Below are positions 16,102 to 23,391 of a stretch of DNA of 53,237 bases, piece after piece (within the stretch, counting starts at the first letter, position 1; each line of letters opens with the position of its first letter). The DNA is from an uncultured Sandaracinus sp. Its GTDB lineage: Bacteria > Myxococcota_A > Polyangia > Polyangiales > Sandaracinaceae. A program made the translations under genes and the position numbers. The notes beneath the pieces are model-generated. The model was not told the DNA's origin. It worked only from the letters and a program-made list of their open reading frames with translations, and did not search any database. Location: the NCBI GenBank assembly GCA_903828805.1, contig CAIKNO010000134.1, positions 1-53,237 on the forward strand, in the 5' to 3' direction.

Positions 16102-17307
16102 ATGCAGGACATCGCTTGGGGAGCGCCGTCGCACGGGGTCCGATTCGGGTTGAGGGTTCCCGAGCGCGCGATGGTGGCAGGCCACACCATCGTGCTGGAG
16201 CTGTTCTGCGAGAACCAGAGCTACACCCCGATCTTCGTCTTCGGGTTCCAGCCGACCTACCCGCGCAGCCTGCGGCTCTCACCGCCCCGCCCTGAACGCC
16301 CCTTCATCCTCGTGACGTTCGGCGACGAGCGGACGCTCCACCCACCAGAAGCCTTCTTGCGCGTGGATCCCGGCACGCAGGCCAGCACCTCGCTCGACCT
16401 CTCGTTCGCGTTCGACCGGCGCGGCGAGGGCGACTGGCCCGTCGCGTTTCGCGCGCTGCCGGTGGCTGCCATGGGTGGCCTGAGAGCGTGGCGACCCCAC
16501 GACGAAGCCGGGGGCCTCACGGCCGTCGCGGAGCTGAAGGTGACCCGGCTGGCCTCCATGCGGGCAGCGGGCATCGGCGCCGACCTCGAGTCGGAACTCG
16601 ACACCCGCTTGCTCGCAGGGGATCCCTCGCTGCCCGAGCGACTGCGCGCGCTGGGCACGGGAGGCGCGGACTACGCGGCGCAGCGGGTGGCACGGGTGCT
16701 CGTGCCGGGCGCGGACGCGACCCTCGGCTGGAAGGCCCTCGACGCCCTCGAGATGATCGGCCCCGCAGGTCTCGACGCGGTGCACGAGGCCCGCCACGCG
16801 CTTCCTCACGCAGCCGAAGCGCTGACGTTCGCGGCGGAATGGCTCGGGTTCCGCCTCGGACATGGGCATGCCGCGCGGGACTTGCCCTTCGTCACCGCGC
16901 TCGAAGACCTCATCGCCCAGCCCGATCGACGAGGGAACTTCGCGGTGACCTGGGTGCCCTACGACCTCGCCATCCACGGCCGCATGTCGCTCGACATCGC
17001 GCGGGACGCCGAGCGCATCGTCCACGCCCAATCGCCAGGGGGCGGACCGAGCGTCGTCCGCCGCGCACGCCTCAAGCCGATGCAGGTCCAGGCCCTGCTC
17101 GACACGCTCGCCCACTCCGGGGTGTGGCTTCTTCGACCCCTTCGCACCATGGGGATCCCGGACGAGCCACGCCCCTCGCTCCGGGTGCAGCTCGACCTGG
17201 CCGGGGGCTCGACGCGCCACATCGAGATGTGGAACGGAGAATGGCGCCACGGCCCCGGCTTCCGCCTCGCAGGCCTTCTCGACCGCATCGCGAACGACCC
17301 CGATTGA
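16102..17307 (+). CDS. Hypothetical protein, 401 residues
   Basis: No signal peptide or membrane helix. Residues 1-150 are beta-rich (GVRFGLRVPERAMVAG, TIVLELFCEN, DWPVAFRALPV), like an immunoglobulin-type sandwich. Residues about 160-260 are helical with a repeat-like look (DATLGWKALDALEMIG, AEALTFAAEWLGFRLG) suggestive of HEAT-type helices. The C-terminal 100 residues form an alpha/beta part around LKPMQVQALLDTLAHSGVW. I recognise no named family. The gene is isolated, and its ATG lies 7 bp from a TAGGCT element, suggesting a leaderless message. The 243-bp stretch between tRNA-Thr and this gene holds nothing else I can support. Confidence 0.7.
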   Translation: MQDIAWGAPSHGVRFGLRVPERAMVAGHTIVLELFCENQSYTPIFVFGFQPTYPRSLRLSPPRPERPFILVTFGDERTLHPPEAFLRVDPGTQASTSLDLSFAFDRRGEGDWPVAFRALPVAAMGGLRAWRPHDEAGGLTAVAELKVTRLASMRAAGIGADLESELDTRLLAGDPSLPERLRALGTGGADYAAQRVARVLVPGADATLGWKALDALEMIGPAGLDAVHEARHALPHAAEALTFAAEWLGFRLGHGHAARDLPFVTALEDLIAQPDRRGNFAVTWVPYDLAIHGRMSLDIARDAERIVHAQSPGGGPSVVRRARLKPMQVQALLDTLAHSGVWLLRPLRTMGIPDEPRPSLRVQLDLAGGSTRHIEMWNGEWRHGPGFRLAGLLDRIANDPD

Positions 17308-17391
17308 CGCCGCGGCGGAGTGCGCGCTGCGCATCGTCCCGACGGCGATCCAGGACGGTCGGGCCATCGTCCACCCGCGTGGTCGTGTGAA

Positions 17392-17413
17392 GGCCTCGCT
17401 TCGACGCGAGGCC
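17392..17413. terminator. Hairpin downstream of the sigma-factor gene
   Basis: GGCCTCGC-TTCGAC-GCGAGGCC is a perfect 8-bp stem about 30 bp beyond the rpoH-like stop on the minus strand. A second stem, GCCGCC/GGCGGC (17411-17429), overlaps it. No T-tract is present. It may terminate transcripts from both convergent genes (16102-17307 and 17443-18261). Confidence 0.5.
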
Positions 17414-17442
17414 GCCTCCCCACGGCGGCCAGACGCGACCCC

Positions 17443-18261
17443 TCAGGCCGCCATCGGGTGGTAGGCCGAGAGGGCCGTCCGAAGCCGCGAGCAGGCCCGC
17501 TCCTCGAGCTGTCGAACGCGCTCCTTGCTCACGCCCATCTCCTGGCCGAGCGATTCGAGGGTGATCGGCTCGTCGGACATGATCCGGGCCTCGATGATGC
17601 GACGCTCTCTGGGAGAGAGCTTCTCGAGCGCGTCGGCGAGCACCTCGCGCACACCCTCGATCTCGGCGTGCTGCGCAACCTGTTCCTCGGGCGTGCCGTA
17701 GGTCGAAGGAAGCCTGTCGAGCGCCGGGGACTGGTCGTCCCACGTCGCATCGAGAGAGACGTCCCCCTGGGCGAGCAAGGGCCAGAGCTTCTCGCAGCGC
17801 GCGAGCGGCATCCCGGACTGCGCCGCGAGCTCCTCCACGCTGTCGACGCCGGTGCGGCGGAAGCTGCGAAGCGCGCGCCGCTCGGTGCGCGTCGTGCCGA
17901 GCCGCACGATGCGGTAGCCGCGCACGACGTACTCGCGGATCTCCGCGCGAATCCAGTACACCGCGTACGTCACGAGGCGGCAGTCCTTGTCCGGGTCGAA
18001 CTTCGAGGCCGCGCGAAGCAGCCCGAGGTTCCCCTGCTGGATGAGGTCCTCGAGCGGCACGCCCCAGCGCCGGTACTCCTTGGCGATCCGGATCACGAAC
18101 GGAAGACTGGCCTCGACCAGCTTGCGACCGGCGACGGCGTCGCCCTTGGCCCATGCCCGGGCCAGTTCACGCTCGGCCCCCGGCTCGAGTTGCTCCACAT
18201 CGCGGAGGTCATGACGGTACCGATCCAGCTGGGTCGTGGCGTAGGTGCGGGTGAGCGTCAT
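17443..18261 (-). CDS. rpoH: RpoH-type (heat-shock, sigma-32-like) RNA polymerase sigma factor
   Basis: 272 residues from the ATG at 18261, which has GGAG six bases upstream. Region 2 is intact: ASLPFVIRIAKEYRRWG, PLEDLIQQGNLGLLRAA, then the promoter-melting/-10 region VYWIRAEIREYVVRGYRIV with the TTRTERRAL stretch following, characteristic of the RpoH branch rather than RpoD. Region 4.2 is ITLESLGQEMGVSKERVRQLE, the -35-binding helix-turn-helix. There is no sigma 1.1 region. It should direct core polymerase to a stress regulon. Myxobacteria carry several RpoH/SigB-like paralogues, so the exact stimulus is unknown. The 475-bp upstream gap is unusually long for this window. Confidence 0.9.
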   Translation of the reverse strand: MTLTRTYATTQLDRYRHDLRDVEQLEPGAERELARAWAKGDAVAGRKLVEASLPFVIRIAKEYRRWGVPLEDLIQQGNLGLLRAASKFDPDKDCRLVTYAVYWIRAEIREYVVRGYRIVRLGTTRTERRALRSFRRTGVDSVEELAAQSGMPLARCEKLWPLLAQGDVSLDATWDDQSPALDRLPSTYGTPEEQVAQHAEIEGVREVLADALEKLSPRERRIIEARIMSDEPITLESLGQEMGVSKERVRQLEERACSRLRTALSAYHPMAA

Positions 18262-18736
18262 GAGGATCTCCGGGTCGAGGCGAACAACAGCCTGGGTGAC
18301 TCGTACGAGGTTCTGCCGACGTGTTGTCCATGATCCGCCTGTGGCTGTCCAGGTTTTTATTGGACACCAAGAGCGATCGCTCACAGCCCCCGACGGGCCA
18401 CACTTCCACACATTCCATGGAAATAATGGAATCGATGGACGGCCGAGGTCGACGAGCGTCCCGACGTCGAATCTGGACAAGCCCGTCAAACCCTGGACAG
18501 CACCGGGTCCAAGAACATGGCGGGCCACGACTCGACGCAAGCCGCGAACGACCCACCGGAGGGACCCTGGCAGGGTGCGCCATGCGCCCGGTGAGGGGAC
18601 GGGCGAGCAGCCCCGCCTGGTGACGGGCCGCGATCGTTGCGCCCGTCGGAGGGCGCGAGCGCCACGCCCCAGCGTCGACCGAAGCCCAGCGTCGACCGAA
18701 GCCGAGCGTCGACCGAAGCCCAGCGTCGACCGAAGC
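18262..18736. other. Long non-coding stretch upstream of rpoH-like gene, with palindromes
   Basis: I see no credible gene here. An AT-richer island at about 18345-18435 contains three dyads: GTCCA-N9-TGGAC (18347-18365), the perfect palindrome GAGCGATCGCTC (18371-18382) and TTCCATGGAA (18413-18422). These lie 86-161 bp upstream of the sigma-factor start and are good candidates for regulator binding or an mRNA leader structure. The right end carries a 17-bp tandem repeat (18671-18738). Confidence 0.45.
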
Positions 18737-18738
18737 TC
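18671..18738. repeat. Four copies of a 17-bp tandem repeat
   Basis: The unit AGCGTCGACCGAAGCCC occurs at 18671, 18688, 18705 and 18722 with only the last two bases varying. Each unit contains the palindrome GTCGAC. The array abuts, and its last base pair overlaps, the stop codon of the MBL hydrolase gene (18737-18739), so it lies in that gene's 3' untranslated region. Confidence 0.9.
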
Positions 18739-19570
18739 AGCCGAGTTCGAGCGTCAGGCCTTCGTACGCCGCGACCGCGTCGGGAAAGAGCACGCGGGCG
18801 CGCTGCTCCTTCACGCGAACCATGGCGTCGGTCTGCGAGGGGTCGTGATGAAACAACACGTAGCGCTTCACGCCCGCGGCGCGGGCGAGGGCCGCACCCG
18901 CCTCGAAGTGAGAGTGTCCCCACCCGACCTTCGAGAGGCCATCGACCTGCCCGGCGTACTCCTCCGGCGTGTACATCGAGTCGTAGATCAGCACGTCGGC
19001 GTCTCGTGCCAGCGCCACGAGCCCCCGGTCGGGTTCCGCTCCGTGCTCGGTGTCCGTGGCATAGACGACCGCGCGACCCGCGTGATCGACACGGTACGCG
19101 AGCACGCCACCCGGGTGCGAGCCGGCAGCCGACGTGATCCGGACGCCCCCCTCGAGGTCGACGGCTTGCCCCGGGTGAATGTCGTGAAACCGGAGCGACG
19201 CTGGAAGGTCGGTCAGGCGAACGGGGAAGTTCGGGGTCTCCATTTGCCCCCCGAGCGCCGTCTCCACGGTTCCGGTCACGTGCGGCGCGCCGTACATGTG
19301 GACCGTGTTTCCCGGGACGAACGCGGGCGTGAAGAACGGAAACCCCTGGATGTGGTCCCAGTGAACGTGGCTGAAGAACAGGTGGACCGTCACGGGCATC
19401 GATGGGACGAGCGCCTGACCAAGTCCCCGGAGCCCCGTGCCGCCATCGAAGATCAAGCGCGCCGGGCCGGCCTCGACCTCGACACAGCTCGTGTTGCCGC
19501 CGATCCCCGCCGTGTCCGGCCCGGGGACTGGAATGCTGCCGCGAACCCCCCAGAACCTGACGCGGAACAT
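18737..19570 (-). CDS. MBL-fold metallo-hydrolase
   Basis: 277 residues. The ATG at 19570 is chosen because GGGGAG lies eight bases upstream; a GTG at 19579 is too close to that site. The metallo-beta-lactamase zinc motif is complete: SHVHWDH (His68, His70, Asp72, His73), later SHPGG, YATDTEH and DSMY, with a C-terminal LFHHDP. The N-terminus FRVRFWGVRGSIPVPG and GGNTSCVEV match the branch of MBL hydrolases that includes cyclic-phosphodiesterase-like and RNase Z-like enzymes. Cytoplasmic; the substrate is unknown. No partner gene is adjacent. Confidence 0.9.
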   Translation of the reverse strand: MFRVRFWGVRGSIPVPGPDTAGIGGNTSCVEVEAGPARLIFDGGTGLRGLGQALVPSMPVTVHLFFSHVHWDHIQGFPFFTPAFVPGNTVHMYGAPHVTGTVETALGGQMETPNFPVRLTDLPASLRFHDIHPGQAVDLEGGVRITSAAGSHPGGVLAYRVDHAGRAVVYATDTEHGAEPDRGLVALARDADVLIYDSMYTPEEYAGQVDGLSKVGWGHSHFEAGAALARAAGVKRYVLFHHDPSQTDAMVRVKEQRARVLFPDAVAAYEGLTLELG

Positions 19571-19598
19571 CGGTTGCACTCCCCGCTCGCGGAACGGA

Positions 19599-19628
19599 AC
19601 AGTACAAGCGGCTCGAATCGTCCGTCAA
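19599..19628 (-). promoter_or_regulatory. Promoter for the MBL hydrolase gene
   Basis: On the minus strand TTGACG (19628-19623) and TACTGT (19604-19599) are separated by 18 bp. The predicted start near 19592 leaves a leader of about 22 nt that includes the GGGGAG ribosome-binding site. Confidence 0.55.
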
Positions 19629-19674
19629 TCGCGGGCTGGTCGATGGGCCCCGCCCATGTCAACAAGGCGTCGCG

Positions 19675-20400
19675 ATGCCGGTGAAGGTGGCCATTCCCAG
19701 CGCGCGTCAGGACCGCCCCCGCGTCGCTGCGCTGGCTCTGCTGGGCGCGGTCGGCGTGTCGTTGGGCGTCGGCCTCGCCCGCTGGGGGGCCGGTCAGGGG
19801 CCCCCGTCAGGTCAGACGAGACCCAGCCCCGCCGAAGCCGCAGCGACGTCTCCTGCGCCCGCCGAGGGCGCCCTGGCCCAGGGCGGAACCGACGCCGAAG
19901 CTCCGAGGTCGCCCGAGCCTGAAGGACCTCCTCCCGGCGCCCCCGGCGCTGCGCCCGCTGAGCCCGCGCTCGAGGTGCCGACCGCGACCCCGACCCCGAC
20001 CGCGACCGCGACCCCGACCGACCCCGGCGCGGCACGACCGGGCGGCCCCCGCCACGTCGAGCAGGGACGCGTTGCGTACCTCCGCTGCGACGGAGTTCCA
20101 CCGTCGACCGGCCCGTTCCCCTGCCCACGCGACCCGGGCCTCGAACGCGCCGTGTGGCATGCGATCGACGAGATGGCGTCGTGCGACGGGCTCGGAGGCG
20201 AGCTCGGCGAAGCGGATCTGAGCCTCACGCTGGTTCGAGGCGCGCCGACCGAGATCGGAACGCGCGACACCTTCCGCTCCGATGTGTCACGGCTCGATCC
20301 GACGCGCGTGATGGGCTGCCTGCGAGCGCCGCTCGCGGGCGTCACGCCGACCCTCGATGCCTCGCGACTCGTCGTCTCGTTTCGGTTCCGGGTCCGCTGA
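19675..20400 (+). CDS. Membrane-anchored protein of unknown function
   Basis: 241 residues. A hydrophobic segment at 17-36 (VAALALLGAVGVSLGVGL) is a probable signal anchor. Residues 40-125 are a Pro/Ala/Glu/Thr-rich linker with a TPTPTATATPT stretch. Residues 130-241 form a small folded domain with several Cys (YLRCDG, FPCPRD, ASCDGL, MGCLRA) and a C-terminal strand LVVSFRFRV. I recognise no family. The domain is probably periplasmic. An AAGG lies near the start. Confidence 0.7.
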   Translation: MPVKVAIPSARQDRPRVAALALLGAVGVSLGVGLARWGAGQGPPSGQTRPSPAEAAATSPAPAEGALAQGGTDAEAPRSPEPEGPPPGAPGAAPAEPALEVPTATPTPTATATPTDPGAARPGGPRHVEQGRVAYLRCDGVPPSTGPFPCPRDPGLERAVWHAIDEMASCDGLGGELGEADLSLTLVRGAPTEIGTRDTFRSDVSRLDPTRVMGCLRAPLAGVTPTLDASRLVVSFRFRVR

Positions 20401-20415
20401 GGCGGGTCGGCCGCG

Positions 20416-21000
20416 CTAGAACATCGAGCGGGTGCTCGGTTCCTCACGCGGCGTGTGGCAGCGGCGGCAGCGGGGTTCGTACGCGTCGGCGGCTCCGACC
20501 AGCACGCGGTCCGCGTCGGCCTTCATGCGCTGCGAACGGCCGGCGGGCTGACCGCAACGCGTGCAGATGGCGAGGGTCTTGGTGACGTACTCGGCCAGGC
20601 ACAACAGATGCGGCACGGGCTCGAACGGTCGTCCCATGTAGTCCTGGTCGAGGCCCGCGATCACCACGCGCACCCCCGACCCGGCGAGCCGCTCGACCAC
20701 CTCGACGATCCCAGCGTCGAAGAACTGCACCTCGTCGATGCCGACGACGCGCGTCTCCGGCTCCACGAGGCGCACGATGTCGGCCGAGCCGCTGACGGCC
20801 ACTGCCTCGATCGAGTGCTCGGAGTGGGAGACGATCTTCGAGCCGTGGTAACGGTCATCGATGCGGGGCTTGAAGCACTGCAAGGGCTGCCGCGCGATCC
20901 GGGCCCGCTTCAGGCGGCGAATGAGTTCTTCGCTCTTGCCGCTGAACATCGGACCGCAGATGAGTTCGATCCATCCGATCTCCCCGTGGATGACGTGCAT
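20416..21000 (-). CDS. tdk: Thymidine kinase (type II)
   Basis: 194 residues, the usual length. It phosphorylates thymidine to dTMP with ATP in pyrimidine salvage. The ATG at 21000 gives the family N-terminus HGEIGWIELICGPMFSGKS with the P-loop at 16-23. Other signatures are FKPRIDDRYH, the Asp/Glu motif VVGIDEVQFFD, the lasso/substrate segment AGLDQDYMGRPFEP, and the structural zinc site CTRCG...CRRCH near the C-terminus. It is convergent with the 19675-20400 gene, with 15 bp between stops. Confidence 0.96.
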   Translation of the reverse strand: MHVIHGEIGWIELICGPMFSGKSEELIRRLKRARIARQPLQCFKPRIDDRYHGSKIVSHSEHSIEAVAVSGSADIVRLVEPETRVVGIDEVQFFDAGIVEVVERLAGSGVRVVIAGLDQDYMGRPFEPVPHLLCLAEYVTKTLAICTRCGQPAGRSQRMKADADRVLVGAADAYEPRCRRCHTPREEPSTRSMF

Positions 21001-21194
21001 GGCGCGGCGGGGTGATACCGCGGCGACGCCCCGCGGCGCAATGCAGATGGCGTCCAGCCGCAGGCCTCGCATCCGGGCATGCCCCGCAGGAGCCCAGCGC
21101 CTTTCGCGCGTCGGGCACCACGCGGACCGGTCGCCGGGCGCGGACCCCGAGCGAGGGACGCACGCCCCGCCGGCCTCTCGCGACGGGCCTCCCC

Positions 21195-21224
21195 TTGGCC
21201 GGCGCGAAGGCCGCGTGCTAGCGT
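21195..21224 (+). promoter_or_regulatory. Promoter giving a probable leaderless transcript
   Basis: TTGGCC at 21195-21200 and TAGCGT at 21219-21224 are separated by 18 bp. The expected start point, about 7 bp on, falls at the GTG at 21232, leaving no room for a ribosome-binding site. Confidence 0.5.
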
Positions 21225-21231
21225 GCACGTC

Positions 21232-21489
21232 GTGGAGGTCGTCCTGCGAAAGGTCGGACGGAAGCCTGGACGAGCAGTCGTCGGGCGCCTTCTCCGTGCG
21301 CCTCGCAAGGGCAGCGTCCTCGTCATCGAGTTCCCCGACGGCCTGCACGAGTACGTGACGACGCCGGTCAAGCGGATCCTCCAGCTGTGTGGCGGCGGCG
21401 TCTACTACGTCCAGACGGCGAACAGCCGCTACCGCCTCGAGGTGCGCTCGGGCGACGTGATGGCGCTCGACGCACCGGCCGCGGGCTGA
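21232..21489 (+). CDS. Small hypothetical protein, 85 residues
   Basis: Starts at a GTG; an in-frame GTG at 21223 overlaps the -10 element and is less likely. The protein is basic at the N-terminus (LRKVGRKPGR) and then beta-rich: SVLVIEFPDGLHEYVTTPVK, GGGVYYVQTANSRYRLEV. That pattern suggests a small barrel or a KOW/SH3-like fold. I recognise no family. Coding status is supported by amino-acid composition and by the tight promoter placement. Confidence 0.6.
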   Translation: MEVVLRKVGRKPGRAVVGRLLRAPRKGSVLVIEFPDGLHEYVTTPVKRILQLCGGGVYYVQTANSRYRLEVRSGDVMALDAPAAG

Positions 21490-21565
21490 TCCTGGACCCG
21501 CGCGGTCCTCGAGCCGCCCTCCGCCCGCCGGGGCGGATCTGCGCACCCTCGTCGCGCTGACGACC

Positions 21566-22399
21566 TCAGCGTCCGAGCTGCGCGGGGGGGTCCAGCTCGA
21601 GACCGCCGAGCCGCTCCAGCAACCCAGCCGACAGGCTGCGCATCCACTCGAGCGCGCCATCTTTCGGTCGGCTCGAGGCCTCGTCGGCGTAGAGGGCGCG
21701 GTTCAGCTCGATCTGCACCGCGTGCACGCCTCGCTCGGGCCGACCGTAGGTTCCCGTCGTCCACCCCCCACGGTACGGGTCGTCGTGACGGACGGAGAGG
21801 CCCGCAGCACGGTAGTGCCGCTCCACCGCGTCGATCACGCGCGGGTCGGCGCTGGTGCGATGCCGCGTGCCGGGCACCACGTCGGCGCGGCGTGTGTGGC
21901 CATCGCGTGATGTCGAGGGCATCGAGTGGGCCGCGATGAGGATGGCAAACCCGAAGCGCGCCCGCTTGCCCTCGAGCGCCTGCCGGAGCGCATGGTGGTA
22001 GGGCTCGTGGTACGCCTGCAGCCGGTCGACCAGCCCGGCGTAGGTCAAGGGCGCGCGCACCGCCGAGCGACCGTCCGTCGTCGTGCGCCAGACGACCCCC
22101 CGGGCCTGCGTCGGTCGCGGTGCCGGATGATCGGGCACCGTCTGCCGGTCGACGTCGTCGGGGGCGCGGTTCATGTCGATGACGAAGCGCGACACATCGG
22201 CCACGAGCATCGTGGCGCCACACGACGCCGCGGCGTCCCAGATCCGGTCGACGTAGAGGTCCGAATCACGCAGCAGCGCGTCCCTCGGGACATTCAACTG
22301 CGACGCGACGGGCTCGGGGATCGCGAGGCCGGCATGCGGCACTTCCACGACCACGGGAGTCTCCGGGCCCGTCGGCGTCCTGAGGGTGTAGTAGCGCAT
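21566..22399 (-). CDS. N-formylglutamate amidohydrolase family protein (HutG-like)
   Basis: 277 residues. Family signatures include VVVEVPHAGLAIP, the Asp-rich RDSDLYVDRIW, FVIDMNRAPDD, ILIAAHSMPS and HAVQIELNRALYAD. Members hydrolyse N-formyl-L-glutamate in one branch of histidine degradation, but no hut genes are nearby, so the substrate may be another N-acyl amino acid. Cytoplasmic; no signal peptide. The start at 22399 begins directly with the conserved first strand. It may belong to the minus-strand run with the two genes to its right (43-bp gap). Confidence 0.88.
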   Translation of the reverse strand: MRYYTLRTPTGPETPVVVEVPHAGLAIPEPVASQLNVPRDALLRDSDLYVDRIWDAAASCGATMLVADVSRFVIDMNRAPDDVDRQTVPDHPAPRPTQARGVVWRTTTDGRSAVRAPLTYAGLVDRLQAYHEPYHHALRQALEGKRARFGFAILIAAHSMPSTSRDGHTRRADVVPGTRHRTSADPRVIDAVERHYRAAGLSVRHDDPYRGGWTTGTYGRPERGVHAVQIELNRALYADEASSRPKDGALEWMRSLSAGLLERLGGLELDPPAQLGR

Positions 22400-22441
22400 C
22401 GGTCGATGCCCCGCGTGCTCGTTCGTCTCCGTGCGCCCATC

Positions 22442-22723
22442 TCAACGCGCGGAGGGGACCTCACGGTCGAGGCCCGACGGCATCCCCTCGGAGGGACGGC
22501 CCGGCTCGGGGTTGACCGGATCGGTCGACCTCTCGCGCTCGGCGGCGGCGTCTCGCTCGACGTCCGCCCGGGCGGACGCACGGGCCCGGATGTTCGTGAG
22601 GTGTATCCACCAGGCCCCGGTCGCGGCGATGCCGATGAAGGTCACGAGCCCCAGCGTCACCACCCAGCCGGGAAAGCGGCGCGGCTGAGGCCTCGAAGCC
22701 CGCGGCGGCATGGGTGTCGTCAT
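22442..22723 (-). CDS. Small single-pass membrane protein
   Basis: 93 residues. The ATG at 22723 follows the PIN-gene stop by four bases. A Pro/Arg-rich cytoplasmic N-terminus (MPPRASRPQPRR) precedes one transmembrane helix (WVVTLGLVTFIGIAATGAWWI, abbreviated here to residues 20-40), then an Arg/Glu/Ala-rich tail. The layout suggests N-in topology. Tight linkage to the PIN gene implies co-expression. I recognise no family. Confidence 0.7.
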   Translation of the reverse strand: MTTPMPPRASRPQPRRFPGWVVTLGLVTFIGIAATGAWWIHLTNIRARASARADVERDAAAERERSTDPVNPEPGRPSEGMPSGLDREVPSAR

Positions 22724-22727
22724 GGGC

Positions 22728-23159
22728 TCAGGCGCCCTTCGATCGGGTCGGCGGCGGCGGCGGTGTGGTCGCCTCGACCAGCCACGCCTCCGACGAGACG
22801 AACTGGATTCCGTCGAGCTCCGTCTGGTCCGCGAGGTCGGGATGGTCGGTGACCACCCGTCCGTACCCCGCGGCTTTCGCGCTCGCCACCAGTCCCTCGG
22901 CATAGCTGGCCGTGGGCGCCGCAGCGGGGAGCGCCGCGATCTCCACGAGGGCGCGAACGAGATCCATCTGGGCGTGGATCGAATCCTTCCGGAAGCTGGG
23001 CACGGCCTCGAGCATCGAGGCGACCCGGCCGAGCACCCACTCGGTCGTGCGCGGCTTTCCGCCTGTCTTGCCGAGCACCCGCCGAACGACCTGCTCGGGC
23101 GGGCTTCCCAGCGCCACCGAGGCATTCACCAACACGTCCGGACCCAGCAGAATGTCCAT
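22728..23159 (-). CDS. PIN-domain-like protein
   Basis: 143 residues with an excellent ribosome-binding site (GGAGG six bases before the ATG at 23159). The layout matches PIN nucleases: N-terminal strand with an acidic residue (DILLGPDVLVNASV), a mid-protein acid (TTEWVLGRV), and late VVTDHPDL followed by IQFVSSEAWL. PIN proteins cleave single-stranded RNA, and many are VapC toxins. No antitoxin-like gene lies upstream; the only close partner is the small membrane protein downstream. It could therefore be a solitary PIN protein. A minus-strand TATGAT (23187-23182) is a plausible -10. Confidence 0.7.
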   Translation of the reverse strand: MDILLGPDVLVNASVALGSPPEQVVRRVLGKTGGKPRTTEWVLGRVASMLEAVPSFRKDSIHAQMDLVRALVEIAALPAAAPTASYAEGLVASAKAAGYGRVVTDHPDLADQTELDGIQFVSSEAWLVEATTPPPPPTRSKGA

Positions 23160-23391
23160 CGCTCACCTCCTCGCCGCGCGCATCATAGGCTCGGAGCGCG
23201 CCGACGCCTACGGGAACCCTCCGTGGCCGGGAGCACACCGCCGATCGAGCGGGCGACGTGACACCGCATGGGGCCGCCCTCGGAAGGCCTGCGCGGCACG
23301 CGAGCGTTCGCGCCATTCGGACCGCCCTCGAGAGCGCCGCGGAGCCACCGTTGCGTCCGCCGTCGGTTCGTGCTCCAAACGGGGCGGTCTC

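Noticed and set aside
18321-18623. Possible 100-residue plus-strand gene in the gap upstream of rpoH
   Set aside because: Composition turns Arg/Ser-rich and random after the first 30 residues, no ribosome-binding site, and it crosses the dyad cluster.
23186-23191. Plus-strand TAGGCT as a promoter for the L,D-transpeptidase gene
   Set aside because: It is 200 bp from the start codon without a -35, and its complement fits better as part of the minus-strand TATGAT -10 of the PIN gene.
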